DNA from: Nitritalea halalkaliphila LW7
Lineage (GTDB): Bacteria > Bacteroidota > Bacteroidia > Cytophagales > Cyclobacteriaceae
DNA: 38,797 nucleotides
NCBI RefSeq assembly: GCF_000265075.1
Contig: NZ_AJYA01000009.1
Span: 81,758-120,554 of the forward strand
Reading direction: 5' to 3'
Shown here: piece by piece, positions 1 to 9,214 of the stretch
How positions within the stretch are numbered: the stretch's first letter is position 1
Layout: every line of letters starts with the position of its first letter
Program-made: the position numbers and the translations under genes
Notes under the pieces: generated by a model
Database searches by the model: none
The model's input: the letters and a program-made list of their open reading frames with translations, nothing else
Told to the model about the DNA's origin: nothing

Positions 1-124
1 TTGGGCTTGCATGTTCGTTTTCTTTCGTTTTCTTTCCTTTTCCCCTAAAATCGTGTTCGTTTGGCTTCGTTTTCTTTCTTTTCCTTTCTTTTTGATGTTC
101 GTTTATGATCGTTTGCTTTCTTTT
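1..124. repeat. Pyrimidine-rich direct repeat, copy 1
   Basis: This stretch is built from reiterated blocks of the type TTCGTTTTCTTTC, followed by a shared core (CTAAAATCGTG, TTCGTTTGGCTTCG, GATCGTTT). A second, slightly shorter and diverged copy lies at 962-1067 in the same orientation. Both copies open with TTGGGC. Copy 1 carries two extra TTTC-type blocks. It is not coding in any convincing frame. It may extend beyond the left window edge. Confidence 0.8.
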
Positions 125-190
125 CGGGTTAGGAGGTGGGATAGTTTAATGAACAGTCTCTCCCTATGATTCGTTTTTTCTCTTATCCAA

Positions 191-406
191 TTATTTTTCT
201 TCATTATTTACTTTTATTACCTTTAGATTTGGTACAGAGTAATCAGATAGCACAGTCTCAATAAGTTCTTCTGTGAAATCCGAACTACCAATAAGAACAG
301 TTCTAAATATTTCAATTCTATCATCAGGAGTAAGTTCATTCAGTTTCTTATCATCTCTAAAAAACTGCATAAACATTTCTCTATTTATCTCTTTATAATT
401 TTTCAT
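191..406 (-). CDS. Small hypothetical protein (71 aa)
   Basis: I do not recognise this protein. The 71-residue ORF starts with ATG at 406 and ends TAA. It is acidic and probably all-helical, with no signal peptide or membrane segment. An uncharged-to-acidic helix around residues 20-50 (ELTPDDRIEIFRTVL, ELIETVLSDY) looks like real protein rather than random translation. It sits alone between copy 1 of the pyrimidine repeat and a transposase remnant in the AT-rich accessory segment, so it may be cargo of a mobile element. There is no clear promoter. It could also be a decayed fragment of a longer gene. Confidence 0.45.
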   Translation of the reverse strand: MKNYKEINREMFMQFFRDDKKLNELTPDDRIEIFRTVLIGSSDFTEELIETVLSDYSVPNLKVIKVNNEEK

Positions 407-483
407 TTAAGCGGATTTTTGCGTTAGGGTACATTAAGCCTAAATTTAACCTTATTTTTCTCTTTTTTTATCATTTCGATCTT

Positions 484-826
484 TTATTTGGTCCAAAGCT
501 CCCAAAATTGCATGAGCCAAAGGTAAGCGGTTGTGGCATGTATTCCCCCCTTGCTGTATGTTGCGGAGAAGGTGTCAAGCCTATCCTCTAACTCAGCTAA
601 ATACCAGAATACCAGATGTTTCAATGCGCGGGTGTTATGCCATGCCGTAAACCCTTTTCTCCCATGGTTTCCTATTTCTTTTCAAGCTGTAATAGGTAGC
701 AGGATAGACACCGTACTTATCCAAAGTAGCCTGAACCCCGTTCGATTTGGCCTCCTCAAGTACCTTCAGTTTCTCTTCTTTCGAAAATTCCCTCTTTTTC
801 TTAAACGTAAATTTATAGAATTTTGA
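484..826 (-). pseudogene. Decayed transposase OrfA-like remnant
   Basis: The reverse strand at 826-635 reads FSKEEKLKVLEEA, then DKYGVYPATYYSLKR. This is the helix-turn-helix signature of IS3-type transposase OrfA proteins, which usually have ATYYSWKKK at the end. An in-frame TAG lies just upstream and there is no ATG, so the N-terminus is broken. The frame ends at TAA (635-637). A second reverse frame, open over 681-484, encodes AWHNTRALKHLVFWYLAEL and ends at 484. It also lacks a start, and I cannot assign it to a family. The two frames overlap, so a frameshift could once have joined them. No OrfB catalytic domain or terminal inverted repeats are visible. Confidence 0.6.
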
Positions 827-961
827 CTAATTTACGACAGATTAATTTGGTGCTAATTCAACTTTTTATTTAGCTCGTAGTTAAAATTTTTAAACCTTAG
901 TTATGTCGTGAAGTCATCATTGGCTAATAATTTGGGAGGTCTATAGCCCTCTGCTTATCCA

Positions 962-1067
962 TTGGGCGTTAGATGTTCGTTTTCTTTCCTTTTTCTCTAA
1001 AATCGTGATTCGTTTGGCTTCGTTTTCTTTCTTTTTGATTTTCGCTTTTGATCGTTTTCTTTCTTTT
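962..1067. repeat. Pyrimidine-rich direct repeat, copy 2
   Basis: This is the second copy of the element at 1-124, in the same orientation and about 960 bp away. The shared core words ATGTTCGTTTTCTTT, CTAAAATCGTG, TTCGTTTGGCTTCG and GATCGTTT occur in the same order. The copies differ by block deletions and scattered substitutions, so duplication is not recent. The two copies bracket the 71-aa ORF and the transposase remnant. The stretch from 827 to 961 before this copy is AT-rich, with no gene I can support. Confidence 0.8.
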
Positions 1068-1121
1068 AAAAATTAGCTTAATTGGAATAAGTTTAGCTAG
1101 GTGTCCAAAAATTGAAATAGA

Positions 1122-1352
1122 ATGCGTACATTGCTTTACATCAAGAAAATGGCCTGCGAGGCTATCTTACAAGCTCCTAAATGCGAAATAGCAAAGAAAA
1201 ACACAGTTTTTAGAGGTGATAAAAAACTGTATCCCTTTTCAGTTAGCGATAGAGCCGAAAAACTGGGCTTCATTCTTCCTGAGGGGTTTAAATTCGCCAA
1301 AGTACCGATCAAGGAAGTATTTCCGGCATTGATTAAGGTTTGGGCATGTTGA
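1122..1352 (+). CDS. Small hypothetical ORF (76 aa), possibly a fragment
   Basis: I do not recognise this 76-residue ORF. It is basic, with no signal peptide or membrane segment and two scattered cysteines near the start. It lies between copy 2 of the pyrimidine repeat and the helicase gene, 39 bp upstream of the latter and on the same strand. The C-terminal part (RAEKLGFILPEGFKFAKVP) looks protein-like, but the N-terminal part does not clearly. It could be the remains of a larger gene in the accessory segment or a chance ORF. Confidence 0.3.
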   Translation: MRTLLYIKKMACEAILQAPKCEIAKKNTVFRGDKKLYPFSVSDRAEKLGFILPEGFKFAKVPIKEVFPALIKVWAC

Positions 1353-1391
1353 GAAGAAGTTGAAATAGTTTTTTAATGAACAAATAAGATT

Positions 1392-4300
1392 ATGGTTGAA
1401 GGGATTTACGAAGAATTGGTCACTAAGTTGGTTGAACAACAGCTAAATGATGTTGACAGGAGCTCATTTTACATCAATAAGAGAAAGCTAGATAAAGAAG
1501 AGGCCTCTTCCATTTTATCAAAACACCTTGCGCTTACTTTCAGGAATGCTCTTAAATATATAAAGGGAGTTAATTCCATTGAGTTACAGATTGAGATTGC
1601 CAATAAAATTATCCTATTCCTCAAAGATGAGTTGGAAAAGGAAGAGTTTGAAAATGATCTTATTTCAGTAGAAGCAGAAATATTAAAAGCTGTTTTTTCT
1701 AAAATTGATTCTGACTATTCAGACTTTGATCTAAAGTTAAAAGAAATAACCCCTTATACGAGATTAACTCAGAGTGAGCTTTTCACTGGAGGTAATGTGG
1801 GCTTATCTTTGGAAAGTGAGTTAAAAAAAGAAATTCTTTCCTCTGACAATGTTGATTTGTTAGTTTCTTTCATCAAGTTTAAAGGTATAATAATTCTAGA
1901 GAGAGAATTGCAAGAATTTACCCAGCGCGGCGGTAGATTACGTGTGATTACCACCACTTACATGGGGGCCTCAGATTACAAGGCAATTCAATTTTTATCA
2001 AAACTACCCAATACCAAGGTTAAAATTTCCTATAATACGAGTAATGAAAGGCTACATGCCAAGGCCTATCTCTTCAAAAGAAACACAGTTTTCATACAGG
2101 ATATATTGGCTCTTCTAATTTTTCCCGATCAGCTTTAACAGACGGATTAGAGTGGAACTTGAAGATCACCACAAAAGAAGTAAGCCATATTATCGATAAA
2201 TTTCAAAAAACATTTGATTCATATTGGCAAAGCAATGACTTCGAGCTCTTTGATGACAGTGTTCATAAAGATAAATTAATTTTTTCTTTAAGTCAAGGGG
2301 CTAATAAAAACACTGTAAAATTAAATACTAATTTTTTCGAAGTCAAACCTTATCCTTTTCAGCAAGAAATACTTGAAAAACTTGAGGTTGAACGAATTCT
2401 TCACCATAGAAACAGAAACCTACTCGTAGCAGCAACGGGTACTGGTAAAACTGTTATTTCAGCATTTGATTATAAAAGTTATAAAAGTAAAAATAGTTCT
2501 GCTAGACTGCTCTACTTAGTACATCGAAAAGAAATATTAATTCAAGCACTTACTGTATATAGAGGTATTTTAAAAGACAACAATTTTGGAGAACTTTGGG
2601 TGGATGGCCTAGTTCCTGATCGTTATGAATATGTTTTCGCTTCCGTGCAAACTTTAAATAATAGAATTAATAATTTAAGTCTGACTCCAAGTTATTTTGA
2701 TTTTATAGTAATAGATGAGTGTCATCATTTAACAGCTAGCAGTTATCGAGACATTATAAATTATTTCAAGCCTCAAATCCTTTTGGGACTGACCGCAACT
2801 CCGGAGCGAATGGATGGAGGTGACATTCAAGAGGATTTTTTTAACAGAATAGCTGCTGAAATTCGTCTACCAGAGGCATTAAACAGAAAACTGCTCTGTC
2901 CATTTCAATACTTCGGAATCACAGATAGCATAGACCTTTCGAGGGTAGCTTGGGAGCGTGGCCGTTATCTTACGAGTGAATTGTCAGCCGTTTATACTGC
3001 TAATGATAGACGGGTTCGGGATATCATTGATGCACTGGATAAATATACCAAAAATCTAAATGAGGTTCGTGCTATTGGTTTTTGCGTAAGCATAGAACAC
3101 TCCCGATTTATGGCTGAAAAGTTTGTTTTGGCCGGCCTTAAGGCAGCCTATCTTACGAGTGCTAATGCTCAAAATAGGGACGCGATCAAGCATCAACTCA
3201 TTCAGAGGGAAATTAATTATTTGTTCGTTGTTGATATTTTTAATGAAGGCGTCGACATACCAGAAATTGATACTGTGTTGTTTTTAAGACCCACTGAAAG
3301 TCTGACTGTCTTCCTGCAGCAGCTTGGACGTGGATTAAGACTTGCGGACAATAAAGAGTGTTTAACTGTTTTGGATTTTGTGGGAAATGCTAGGCCTGAG
3401 TACAATTTTGAAAATAAGTTTAGAGCACTATTAGGAAAAACTTCAACAACAGTTAAAAAAGAAATTGAAGATAATTTCCCACATCTTCCGCTTGGCTGTT
3501 CTATTGTTTTAGAAAAGAAAGCAAAACAAATTATCATAGAGAGTATTAAAGCGGCTACTTCTTTAAATCGAAATCAACTTATTTCAAAAATCCGTAATTT
3601 TCCACATCAAACGACCCTATTGTTTAATCTCAAAAATTTTATAGAATTTAATAATATACCGCTTCCCATTATTTACAGACGTGGTGGATGGAAAAGACTT
3701 TGTCTAGAGGCGGGAAGAATACTTCATTTTGATAATACGCATGAAAACCAAATTATTAACGCTATTTCTAAAAAATGGCTTTCATGCAAGTCCTTGAGCT
3801 ATTTCGAATTTATTTTATCGTTAGCAAAAAATGAGTTTAAAATTTCTTCTTCTCCGTTGAATAAAGTTCAAAAACAAATGCTTTTGATGCTTCATTATGA
3901 TGTTTGGCAAAATGCTGGTGGCTTTGCCTCACTTGAAGAAAGTATAGAGGCCATTGGAAAAAACAAGGTATTGCTCGCTGAAATCATGGAAATTTTGGAG
4001 CTTCTAATCGATAAGATAGACTTTAAGGAATTAGCTATTAAATTGCCTTATGAGCAACCTCTAAAGGTTCATGCGCGCTATACTCGGGATCAAATTCTAG
4101 CGGCTTTTGGTCTTAGTACCTTTGAGAAAAAATCATCTAGTCGCGAAGGAGTAGTTGTGAATACCGATTTAAATACAGAACTTTTGTTTATTAATTTGAT
4201 AAAATCAGAAGAGGATTTTTCTCCTACTACACTATATGACGACTATGCTATTACGGAAAGCCTTTTTCATTGGCAAAGTCAAAACTCGGCTGGACCAGAA

Positions 4301-4531
4301 ACCCCAAAAGGGATTTCTTATATTAAGCATGAAGAAATTGGAAAAATAATACTACTTTTTGTCAGAGAAAAAAATAAAGATGAATTTGGTAATACAATGG
4401 GATATGTTTTTGTAGGCGAAGGAAAAATAAAAGAATATTCTGGTGCTAAGCCGATGAATATTAAATGGGAGCTGTATGAGCCACTGCCTCATTATCTATG
4501 GTATGATGCTGCAAAACTACGTATAGGATAG
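1392..4531 (+). CDS. PLD-like nuclease / SF2 helicase / DUF3427-type protein (one frameshift)
   Basis: This is a large nucleic-acid enzyme joining a phospholipase-D-type nuclease to a superfamily-2 helicase. An all-helical N-terminus (1-110) is followed by a PLD domain with H222-x-K224 and GSSN (240-243). The helicase core has Walker A ATGTGKT (K353), DECH box (442-445), LTATPER (about 467-473) and QQLGRGLRL (about 643-651). The C-terminal 350 residues match the DUF3427 arrangement. As given, the frame breaks near 2088. One extra G there (AACACAGGTTTTC) joins both parts into 1,046 aa, the usual family length, and restores the PLD motif. The TTG at 2159 is only the first permissible codon of the second frame. 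The gene is AT-richer than the core and follows mobile debris. Related proteins occur in defence and repair islands; that role here is inferred. Confidence 0.9.
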
Positions 4532-4574
4532 GCATCCCGCATCACCTAAACCCTTCCCCCTAATCCCTCTCACC

Positions 4575-4605
4575 TTTGAGGGGTGCTGTAAATTCTGTAA
4601 TTTTG
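4575..4605 (+). promoter_or_regulatory. Bacteroidota-type promoter for rluF
   Basis: TTTG at 4575-4578 and TAATTTTG at 4598-4605 are separated by exactly 19 bases. This fits the Bacteroidota -33 TTTG / -7 TAnnTTTG consensus very well. Predicted transcription start is near 4612, giving a leader of about 13 nt before the ATG at 4625. It lies in the short gap where composition shifts from the AT-rich segment to the core. Confidence 0.7.
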
Positions 4606-4624
4606 GGCTTCATGTACAGAAGTA

Positions 4625-5377
4625 ATGGCGATGAGTAAGTTAGAGGGGATTCCCGAAGAAGGTATTCGGATCAACAAGTACCTGAGTGTCATTGGCTACT
4701 GCTCCCGGAGAGCAGCCGATGCCTTAATAGCCCAAGAGGCAGTGACGCTAAATGGCAGCGTACCGGAGATGGGCACGAAGGTGATGCCTGGGGATCTGGT
4801 GCGCGTTCACGGTAAGCTTGTGGTTCCTCCAAAAGAGGATTTTGTCTATATTCTCTTTAACAAACCGGTAGGCATCGTCTGCACCACAGACACCAAGCGC
4901 GAAAAAGATAATATCATCGACTTCATCGGCCATCCCAAACGAATTTTTCACGTAGGCCGCCTGGACAAACCAAGCGAAGGCCTCATTCTCCTAACAAACG
5001 ATGGGGATATCGTCAATAAAATTCTGCGCGCCAAAAATCACCATGAAAAGGAGTATTTGGTCTGGGTCGATAAGTCTATCCGCGGAGATTTTTTAGCTAA
5101 AATGGCTGCTGGTGTACCCATCTTAGATACTGTCACGCGCCCCTGTCAGGTATTCCCCTTAGGCAAGCAGTCCTTTCGCATCATTTTGACCCAAGGGTTA
5201 AACCGCCAAATTCGCCGCATGTGTACCGCATTAGGCTATGAGGTGACACGCCTCAAGCGGATTCGCATCATGCACCTACACTTAGACCTGCCCGTGGGCA
5301 AATGGCGCGATTTGCGCCCGGATGAGTTGCAGCAACTGCACAGCACGCTGGCCGCATCGGAAAATGCCATCGATTAA
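4625..5377 (+). CDS. rluF: 23S rRNA pseudouridine synthase RluF/RluB type
   Basis: The enzyme isomerises uridine to pseudouridine in helix 74/80 of 23S rRNA (U2604 for RluF). An S4 RNA-binding domain occupies about residues 14-62 (RINKYLSVIGYCSRRAADAL). The RsuA/RluB/E/F catalytic domain follows, with HVGRLDKPSEGL carrying catalytic D114. Further family motifs are LTNDGDIVNKILRA and LTQGLNRQIRRMC. The extended match to the RluF versions of these motifs favours RluF over RluB, though without an alignment this is a judgement. At 250 aa it is of normal length. Another ATG lies two codons downstream (4631). It is a single-gene unit, convergent with the phosphate cotransporter and only 10 bp from its end. 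Confidence 0.9.
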   Translation: MAMSKLEGIPEEGIRINKYLSVIGYCSRRAADALIAQEAVTLNGSVPEMGTKVMPGDLVRVHGKLVVPPKEDFVYILFNKPVGIVCTTDTKREKDNIIDFIGHPKRIFHVGRLDKPSEGLILLTNDGDIVNKILRAKNHHEKEYLVWVDKSIRGDFLAKMAAGVPILDTVTRPCQVFPLGKQSFRIILTQGLNRQIRRMCTALGYEVTRLKRIRIMHLHLDLPVGKWRDLRPDELQQLHSTLAASENAID

Positions 5378-5387
5378 GCAGCTGGGA

Positions 5388-7026
5388 TCAGGAGGGAACT
5401 GTTTCCTTTTGCGTTTTCCAGTAGTAGAGTGCACTGGAGAGATTGTTCAGGCCATTGGTAATTTGGCGAAGCACATTCGTGCGCGTCGAAATGCCCGCCG
5501 CACCCGCAGGTCGCTGTTTGACCCACTCATAGGTTTCCGCTAAGCGCTCTTGGTAATAGCTATCATGTGCAGCAGGCCATGCCGGCAGTGTCTCCACATA
5601 GTCGCCCGCCTGGGCATAGGTGCGCATCTCCTGCAGCTGGCGCAGCACAAACTGGCGGCTTTTTTCTAACCATTCCACCTCTTCGGGCTTGGCCGTTTGG
5701 TAGAGCTGCTGTACATTTTCTTGAATGTCTTTAAAGGCTTTGGCCGCGAAAACCAAGGAGCGCGTACTCATGATCAGCGTATTGAGTTTGTCCACTTCCT
5801 CCTCTTCTAAGGGCATTTCCTGAAGTTCAGAAAAGTACGCGGTGATTTCATCTTCTAGCTGTTTGATTTGCCCGTATAGGGCAAAGGGATCTGCTTCGGT
5901 AGCCAAAAGCCGCTTCCAAGTACCGGTTTTGGCACTGGGTGCCCCCGCCTGCATGACCTCACGAATGGATTGTTCGGTTAGCCGATACAAGTGTTGCACC
6001 TCGTTCTCTATCGCTTGTAAGGCGACCTCGGGAACCTCTACGGGGACTTTGGGCAGGTGAAGGGCCACCCCCGTGGTGCTGGGCTCGCTAAATCTGCGGT
6101 TGAGGAAGCGCTCCATCTGCCCAAGAAGGGGTAGAAAAGCAAAATGCTGATGACATTGATAAGGGTGTTCAGAAATACGAGCTCCATGAGGGGGTCTTGG
6201 ATGCCTATTTTTAGGCTTAGCGCCACGAGCGGATGGAGGAGTGCAAAACAAAAGATTCCGGCTACGCCCTTGAAAATCAAGTTGCCATAGGACAGACGTT
6301 TTTTATCTGCGCTACCGCTAAGGGAGCCGAGCACCAGGGTGCTGCTGGTGCCGATACTTGCCCGATGACCATGGCTACCGCTTGATAGATGTCGATTAGG
6401 CCGGCATTTAGCGCGCTGAGGACGATGACGATCATGGCTGAGACTGCTTTGAATCAGGCAGTTACAATCAGGCCAGCCAGTAAAAAGGCCCAAAGCCCAA
6501 AGCCCTCTAAGCTGCTGATATCCAAATAGGCCGCATAGTCCTCCATGGTTACTTTCATGTAATCCAATCCTAAAAAGATGAGGCCAAAGCCCATGAGGAA
6601 GCCGCCGATACTTTTCAGTAAGGGCCGCTTGGTGAGAAAAAGGGCCGAGAGAATGCCGATGGTTAGCCAGGGGAATGCTAAATCGGCCACGTTAACCTTA
6701 AATCCCAGCGTGGCTACGATCCATGCGGTAAAGGTGGTCCCCAGATTAGCGCCGAGCACCACGGATAGTGAATTTTTTAGGCTCATCACCCCACCTCCTA
6801 AGAAGGCCAGGACGAGAAGATTCACCAGAGAGGAGCTTTGGAGAATGGCCGTAACGATGGTGCCCACGCTGATGCCTTTCCAGGGCTTGTTGGTAGCGCG
6901 CTGGAGGAGACGCTGGAAAGAACGGCCGGTCAAGCCTTTTAGGCCGGCCTCTAGCTGGTGCATACCAAAAAGAAAAATACCTAATCCGGCGGCGAATTTC
7001 CAAAACTCAAAATCTGGTGTGGGCAT
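5388..7026 (-). CDS. Na+/Pi cotransporter family protein with PhoU-like tail (four indels)
   Basis: This NptA/YjbB-type carrier is thought to couple phosphate movement to Na+. The frame from ATG 7026 shows several membrane segments and the first QSSS motif (63-66), then stops at 6454. The sequence makes sense only after four corrections: a missing C near 6457, an extra base near 6442 (just after the second QSSS motif), a missing base in the run 6361-6363, and another in 6120-6122. The repaired product is 546 aa, with two Na_Pi_cotrans repeats (roughly 1-310) and a helical PhoU-like domain (about 330-530). All changes restore known family motifs, so I read them as sequence errors rather than a pseudogene, although four in one gene is a lot. 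Confidence 0.8.
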
Positions 7027-7185
7027 AGTGTGGGGCTAAAACTTCATGTAAAGATAACGATTTCTTCTTTTTGAAAATAGTAGCGAAAGGACGCCTGGGC
7101 TTCTCATGGGCAGCATTCGCCGCCCGTTCCGGCTTTTTGTCGGCAGGATTTGGCGGTTAATAGGCAAAATATCAGAGTTTACCTG

Positions 7186-7193
7186 TATTTTTG
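7186..7193 (+). promoter_or_regulatory. Candidate -7 box TATTTTTG
   Basis: TATTTTTG matches TAnnTTTG. It would start transcription near 7200, inside the extended frame that opens at 7150. This argues that translation of the next gene starts at ATG 7219. No TTTG sits at the right distance upstream. Confidence 0.45.
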
Positions 7194-7218
7194 TGCTCTT
7201 AATCTCTTAAATCGAAAC

Positions 7219-7971
7219 ATGACGCCTTCATTACCTGCTGAACTGGAAATACTCTTTGAATCTGGACATGTGCCACCTCCTTACAGCCATGTGTATAGCT
7301 TGAAGCTTCGGCCCCAGGATACGGGTATCGCGGTGGACTTTGCGCTGCACTACACACATCGCGATGAGCTCAGCTTAGAGGAGATCATCGATGAGGGGTT
7401 TAATGAGGACGATGATTATACCTATTCTGGTACGGTGTCTGTCGTATGGAGAGGGCCTCTGAAGGATCTTTGGAACCATACCGACTGGATGGAGATGAGC
7501 TCCTTCGAGGATGGGGGCATCAGCATGCGGATCGAAGAAGGGGAGGAGCGGGTACCCAAGCAGCAGGAAGCATGGTCTTTTCTGGCGCAAGAAATTATCC
7601 AAGCCATCTACGAGCAGGCAGGAAAGGAGGCCCCTTTATTTTTGGCCTTCTTAAAGGTAGATAAACAGGGGCCTGTGGAAGTAGAACTACAGCTCTCCTT
7701 TGCACAGCGTAAGGCAGAGGCCATGGTGAATGGGCAGCTGGTATCCCTATCTTGGGAGAAAACCAAAAAGCTTTTGACAGATGTGTACCTTCCCGATTAC
7801 GATTATGAGCATGTGGCCACTAAAAAACCTACTAAGCGCGGCAACTATATTGACTTAGGTGATGGCAACTGGTTCGAGCTAGGAAAAACGGTTCAAAACA
7901 TTGACAGCAGCTACGATGCCATAGCCGGTATTCGAAAGGGCTTCGAGGCCATCATCGAAAAAGCGAAGTAA
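7219..7971 (+). CDS. Conserved-looking hypothetical protein (250 aa)
   Basis: I do not recognise the family. The frame is open from 7150, but ATG 7219 follows the candidate -7 box at 7186-7193 and is preferred, giving 250 aa. The protein is acidic and soluble, with no signal peptide or membrane helices. It reads as mixed alpha/beta with a strongly acidic loop near residue 60-70 (DEGFNEDDDYTYSG) and a C-terminal KPTKRGNYIDLGDGNWFELGK stretch. Codon use matches the core genes, which supports it being real. It is transcribed alone and convergent with the repressor operon, sharing the terminator at 7999-8020. Confidence 0.7.
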   Translation: MTPSLPAELEILFESGHVPPPYSHVYSLKLRPQDTGIAVDFALHYTHRDELSLEEIIDEGFNEDDDYTYSGTVSVVWRGPLKDLWNHTDWMEMSSFEDGGISMRIEEGEERVPKQQEAWSFLAQEIIQAIYEQAGKEAPLFLAFLKVDKQGPVEVELQLSFAQRKAEAMVNGQLVSLSWEKTKKLLTDVYLPDYDYEHVATKKPTKRGNYIDLGDGNWFELGKTVQNIDSSYDAIAGIRKGFEAIIEKAK

Positions 7972-7998
7972 GCCAACGAGATGACGAAAGATATAGGG

Positions 7999-8020
7999 GT
8001 GCTCAGACAGCACTTTTTTT
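7999..8020. terminator. Intrinsic terminator between convergent genes
   Basis: GTGCT (7999-8003), loop CAGAC, AGCAC (8009-8013), then seven T. A following GTGCT (8022-8026) gives an alternative pairing across the T tract. It can serve the + gene directly. Confidence 0.65.
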
Positions 8021-8050
8021 AGTGCTTGAACCATTTCCCCCCTTTTTGCC

Positions 8051-8431
8051 TTAGGTTCCGGCATGCAGTTTTTCTGCTTCTTCGAGTAGCGCAGCCCATA
8101 GCGCAGGAAGTCCTGCTGCCTCATTCTGTTCTAATGCCGCATTTGCTGCCTCTGCCAGACGCCCGTAAAAGGCATATTTATTCCCATAGTTGAGTTGTTT
8201 ACTGAAGATTTCTTTTAGCTGGAAGACTACCCAGCTCAACTCTCGTGCATAGGGTGTCACCACATAGGTAGGAGCACCTCTCCAATCTGATTCGGCCTTC
8301 GGGGCTGGTGCTTTAAGCACAAAGGAAACGTCTGCACCACCAAATAGGGGAGACTTTTTCGCCTCTCTTCGCGTAGCGGGCTCTTGCAGCTGCTCACGGA
8401 GGGCTTGTAAATTCTTTTGGATTTCGTCCAT
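8051..8431 (-). CDS. Hypothetical protein (126 aa) in repressor operon
   Basis: I do not recognise this protein. ATG 8431 lies 6 bp after the stop of the LexA-like repressor, so the two are almost certainly co-transcribed. The N-terminal 25 residues are charged and helical (MDEIQKNLQALREQLQEPA). A loop rich in Pro, Gly and Ala follows, then a mostly helical C-terminal half ending EEAEKLHAGT. There are no cysteines, signal peptide or membrane segments. It may be a partner or target of the repressor, but nothing in the sequence shows a reaction. Confidence 0.65.
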   Translation of the reverse strand: MDEIQKNLQALREQLQEPATRREAKKSPLFGGADVSFVLKAPAPKAESDWRGAPTYVVTPYARELSWVVFQLKEIFSKQLNYGNKYAFYGRLAEAANAALEQNEAAGLPALWAALLEEAEKLHAGT

Positions 8432-8437
8432 AGTAGA

Positions 8438-9214
8438 TTAGGGTTGTTTGGTAAGGGGCAAAGCGGCTTTTATTTCGTTTAGCATGGCGGCTAAATCCTC
8501 CAGCGTGACTGGCTCTGCAGCTTGCTGCGGACTCGGCAACTGTGTACTGATGTAGGCCTTTGCTTCCCAGACCTCTAAGACATCACTGGCGGGTATTTCA
8601 TAGGGCTTGTATTGGGGATTATCGGATACCAAGTAAAGCTTCCCGTTTTCCGGGATATAGTTAAACACCCGCTTGTACACGATGCCCTCCTGTCCCGTAA
8701 TAAGTACATAGGTCTGCCCACTTTTAATGTCCTCTGGGCGCAGGACATAGGCGCCGATAATCAGTGTACCGGGTACTAAGGGGAGCATGCTGTCCCCACT
8801 GAGCTCGAAAGCGCGGTAGCTCAAGTCTTTACGGAGGTGCGGGAGTGAAAAGTGATGGAGCTCGCCCATGTACTCGGGATCCGCATAGCCATTCAGGTAG
8901 CCAGCAGAGGCCTTTTGGGGTATGAGCGCGATGCGTTCCTCCTCTTCCCGATCCAGTGTGACCGCTAATACCTGCAGGCGCTTTTCCTCGCCCACAGGCT
9001 GGCGCTCCAGACTTAAATCCTCTTCGATTAAGCGATCGAGTCGCACCTTAAAATGCTTGGCCAGCTTCTGTAAACCGGCCAGTTTCGGCTCCGAGCGCCC
9101 GTCCTCATAGGCGGAGATCATGCTCCGCTGCACCCCGAGGAGTTCCGCCAGCTCCTGCTGTTTCAGCCCCTGCCGTGTACGTAAAAATCGAATATTAACA
9201 GCCAAATAACTCAT
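8438..9214 (-). CDS. XRE-type repressor with S24 (LexA-like) autoprotease domain
   Basis: This is a 258-aa DNA-binding regulator of the cI/LexA design. Residues 5-62 form an XRE helix-turn-helix (QQELAELLGVQRSMISAYE). Residues 100-225 form an S24 peptidase fold with Ala104-Gly105 as the likely self-cleavage bond, nucleophile Ser142 in SGDSMLP and general base Lys181 in VYKRVF. These spacings (38 and 39) are close to those of LexA and UmuD. A proline-rich linker leads to a short helical tail (235-258). It is the middle gene of three. Its ATG overlaps the stop of the 79-aa gene (ATGA), and the 126-aa gene follows 6 bp on. DNA damage-induced release is inferred from the catalytic residues. Confidence 0.9.
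   Translation of the reverse strand: MSYLAVNIRFLRTRQGLKQQELAELLGVQRSMISAYEDGRSEPKLAGLQKLAKHFKVRLDRLIEEDLSLERQPVGEEKRLQVLAVTLDREEEERIALIPQKASAGYLNGYADPEYMGELHHFSLPHLRKDLSYRAFELSGDSMLPLVPGTLIIGAYVLRPEDIKSGQTYVLITGQEGIVYKRVFNYIPENGKLYLVSDNPQYKPYEIPASDVLEVWEAKAYISTQLPSPQQAAEPVTLEDLAAMLNEIKAALPLTKQP

Noticed and set aside
533..826. 97-codon + strand ORF
   Set aside because: It is antisense to the OrfA-like remnant, whose recognisable helix-turn-helix lies on the reverse strand.
1..1067. CRISPR array or origin iterons from the TTCGTTTTCTTTC repeats
   Set aside because: There is no regular unit length or unique spacer set, and no rep or cas gene nearby.
2159..4531. Helicase as a separate 790-aa gene starting at TTG
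   Set aside because: The sequence just upstream in the same frame continues the PLD motif; one restored base joins both parts into the normal family length.
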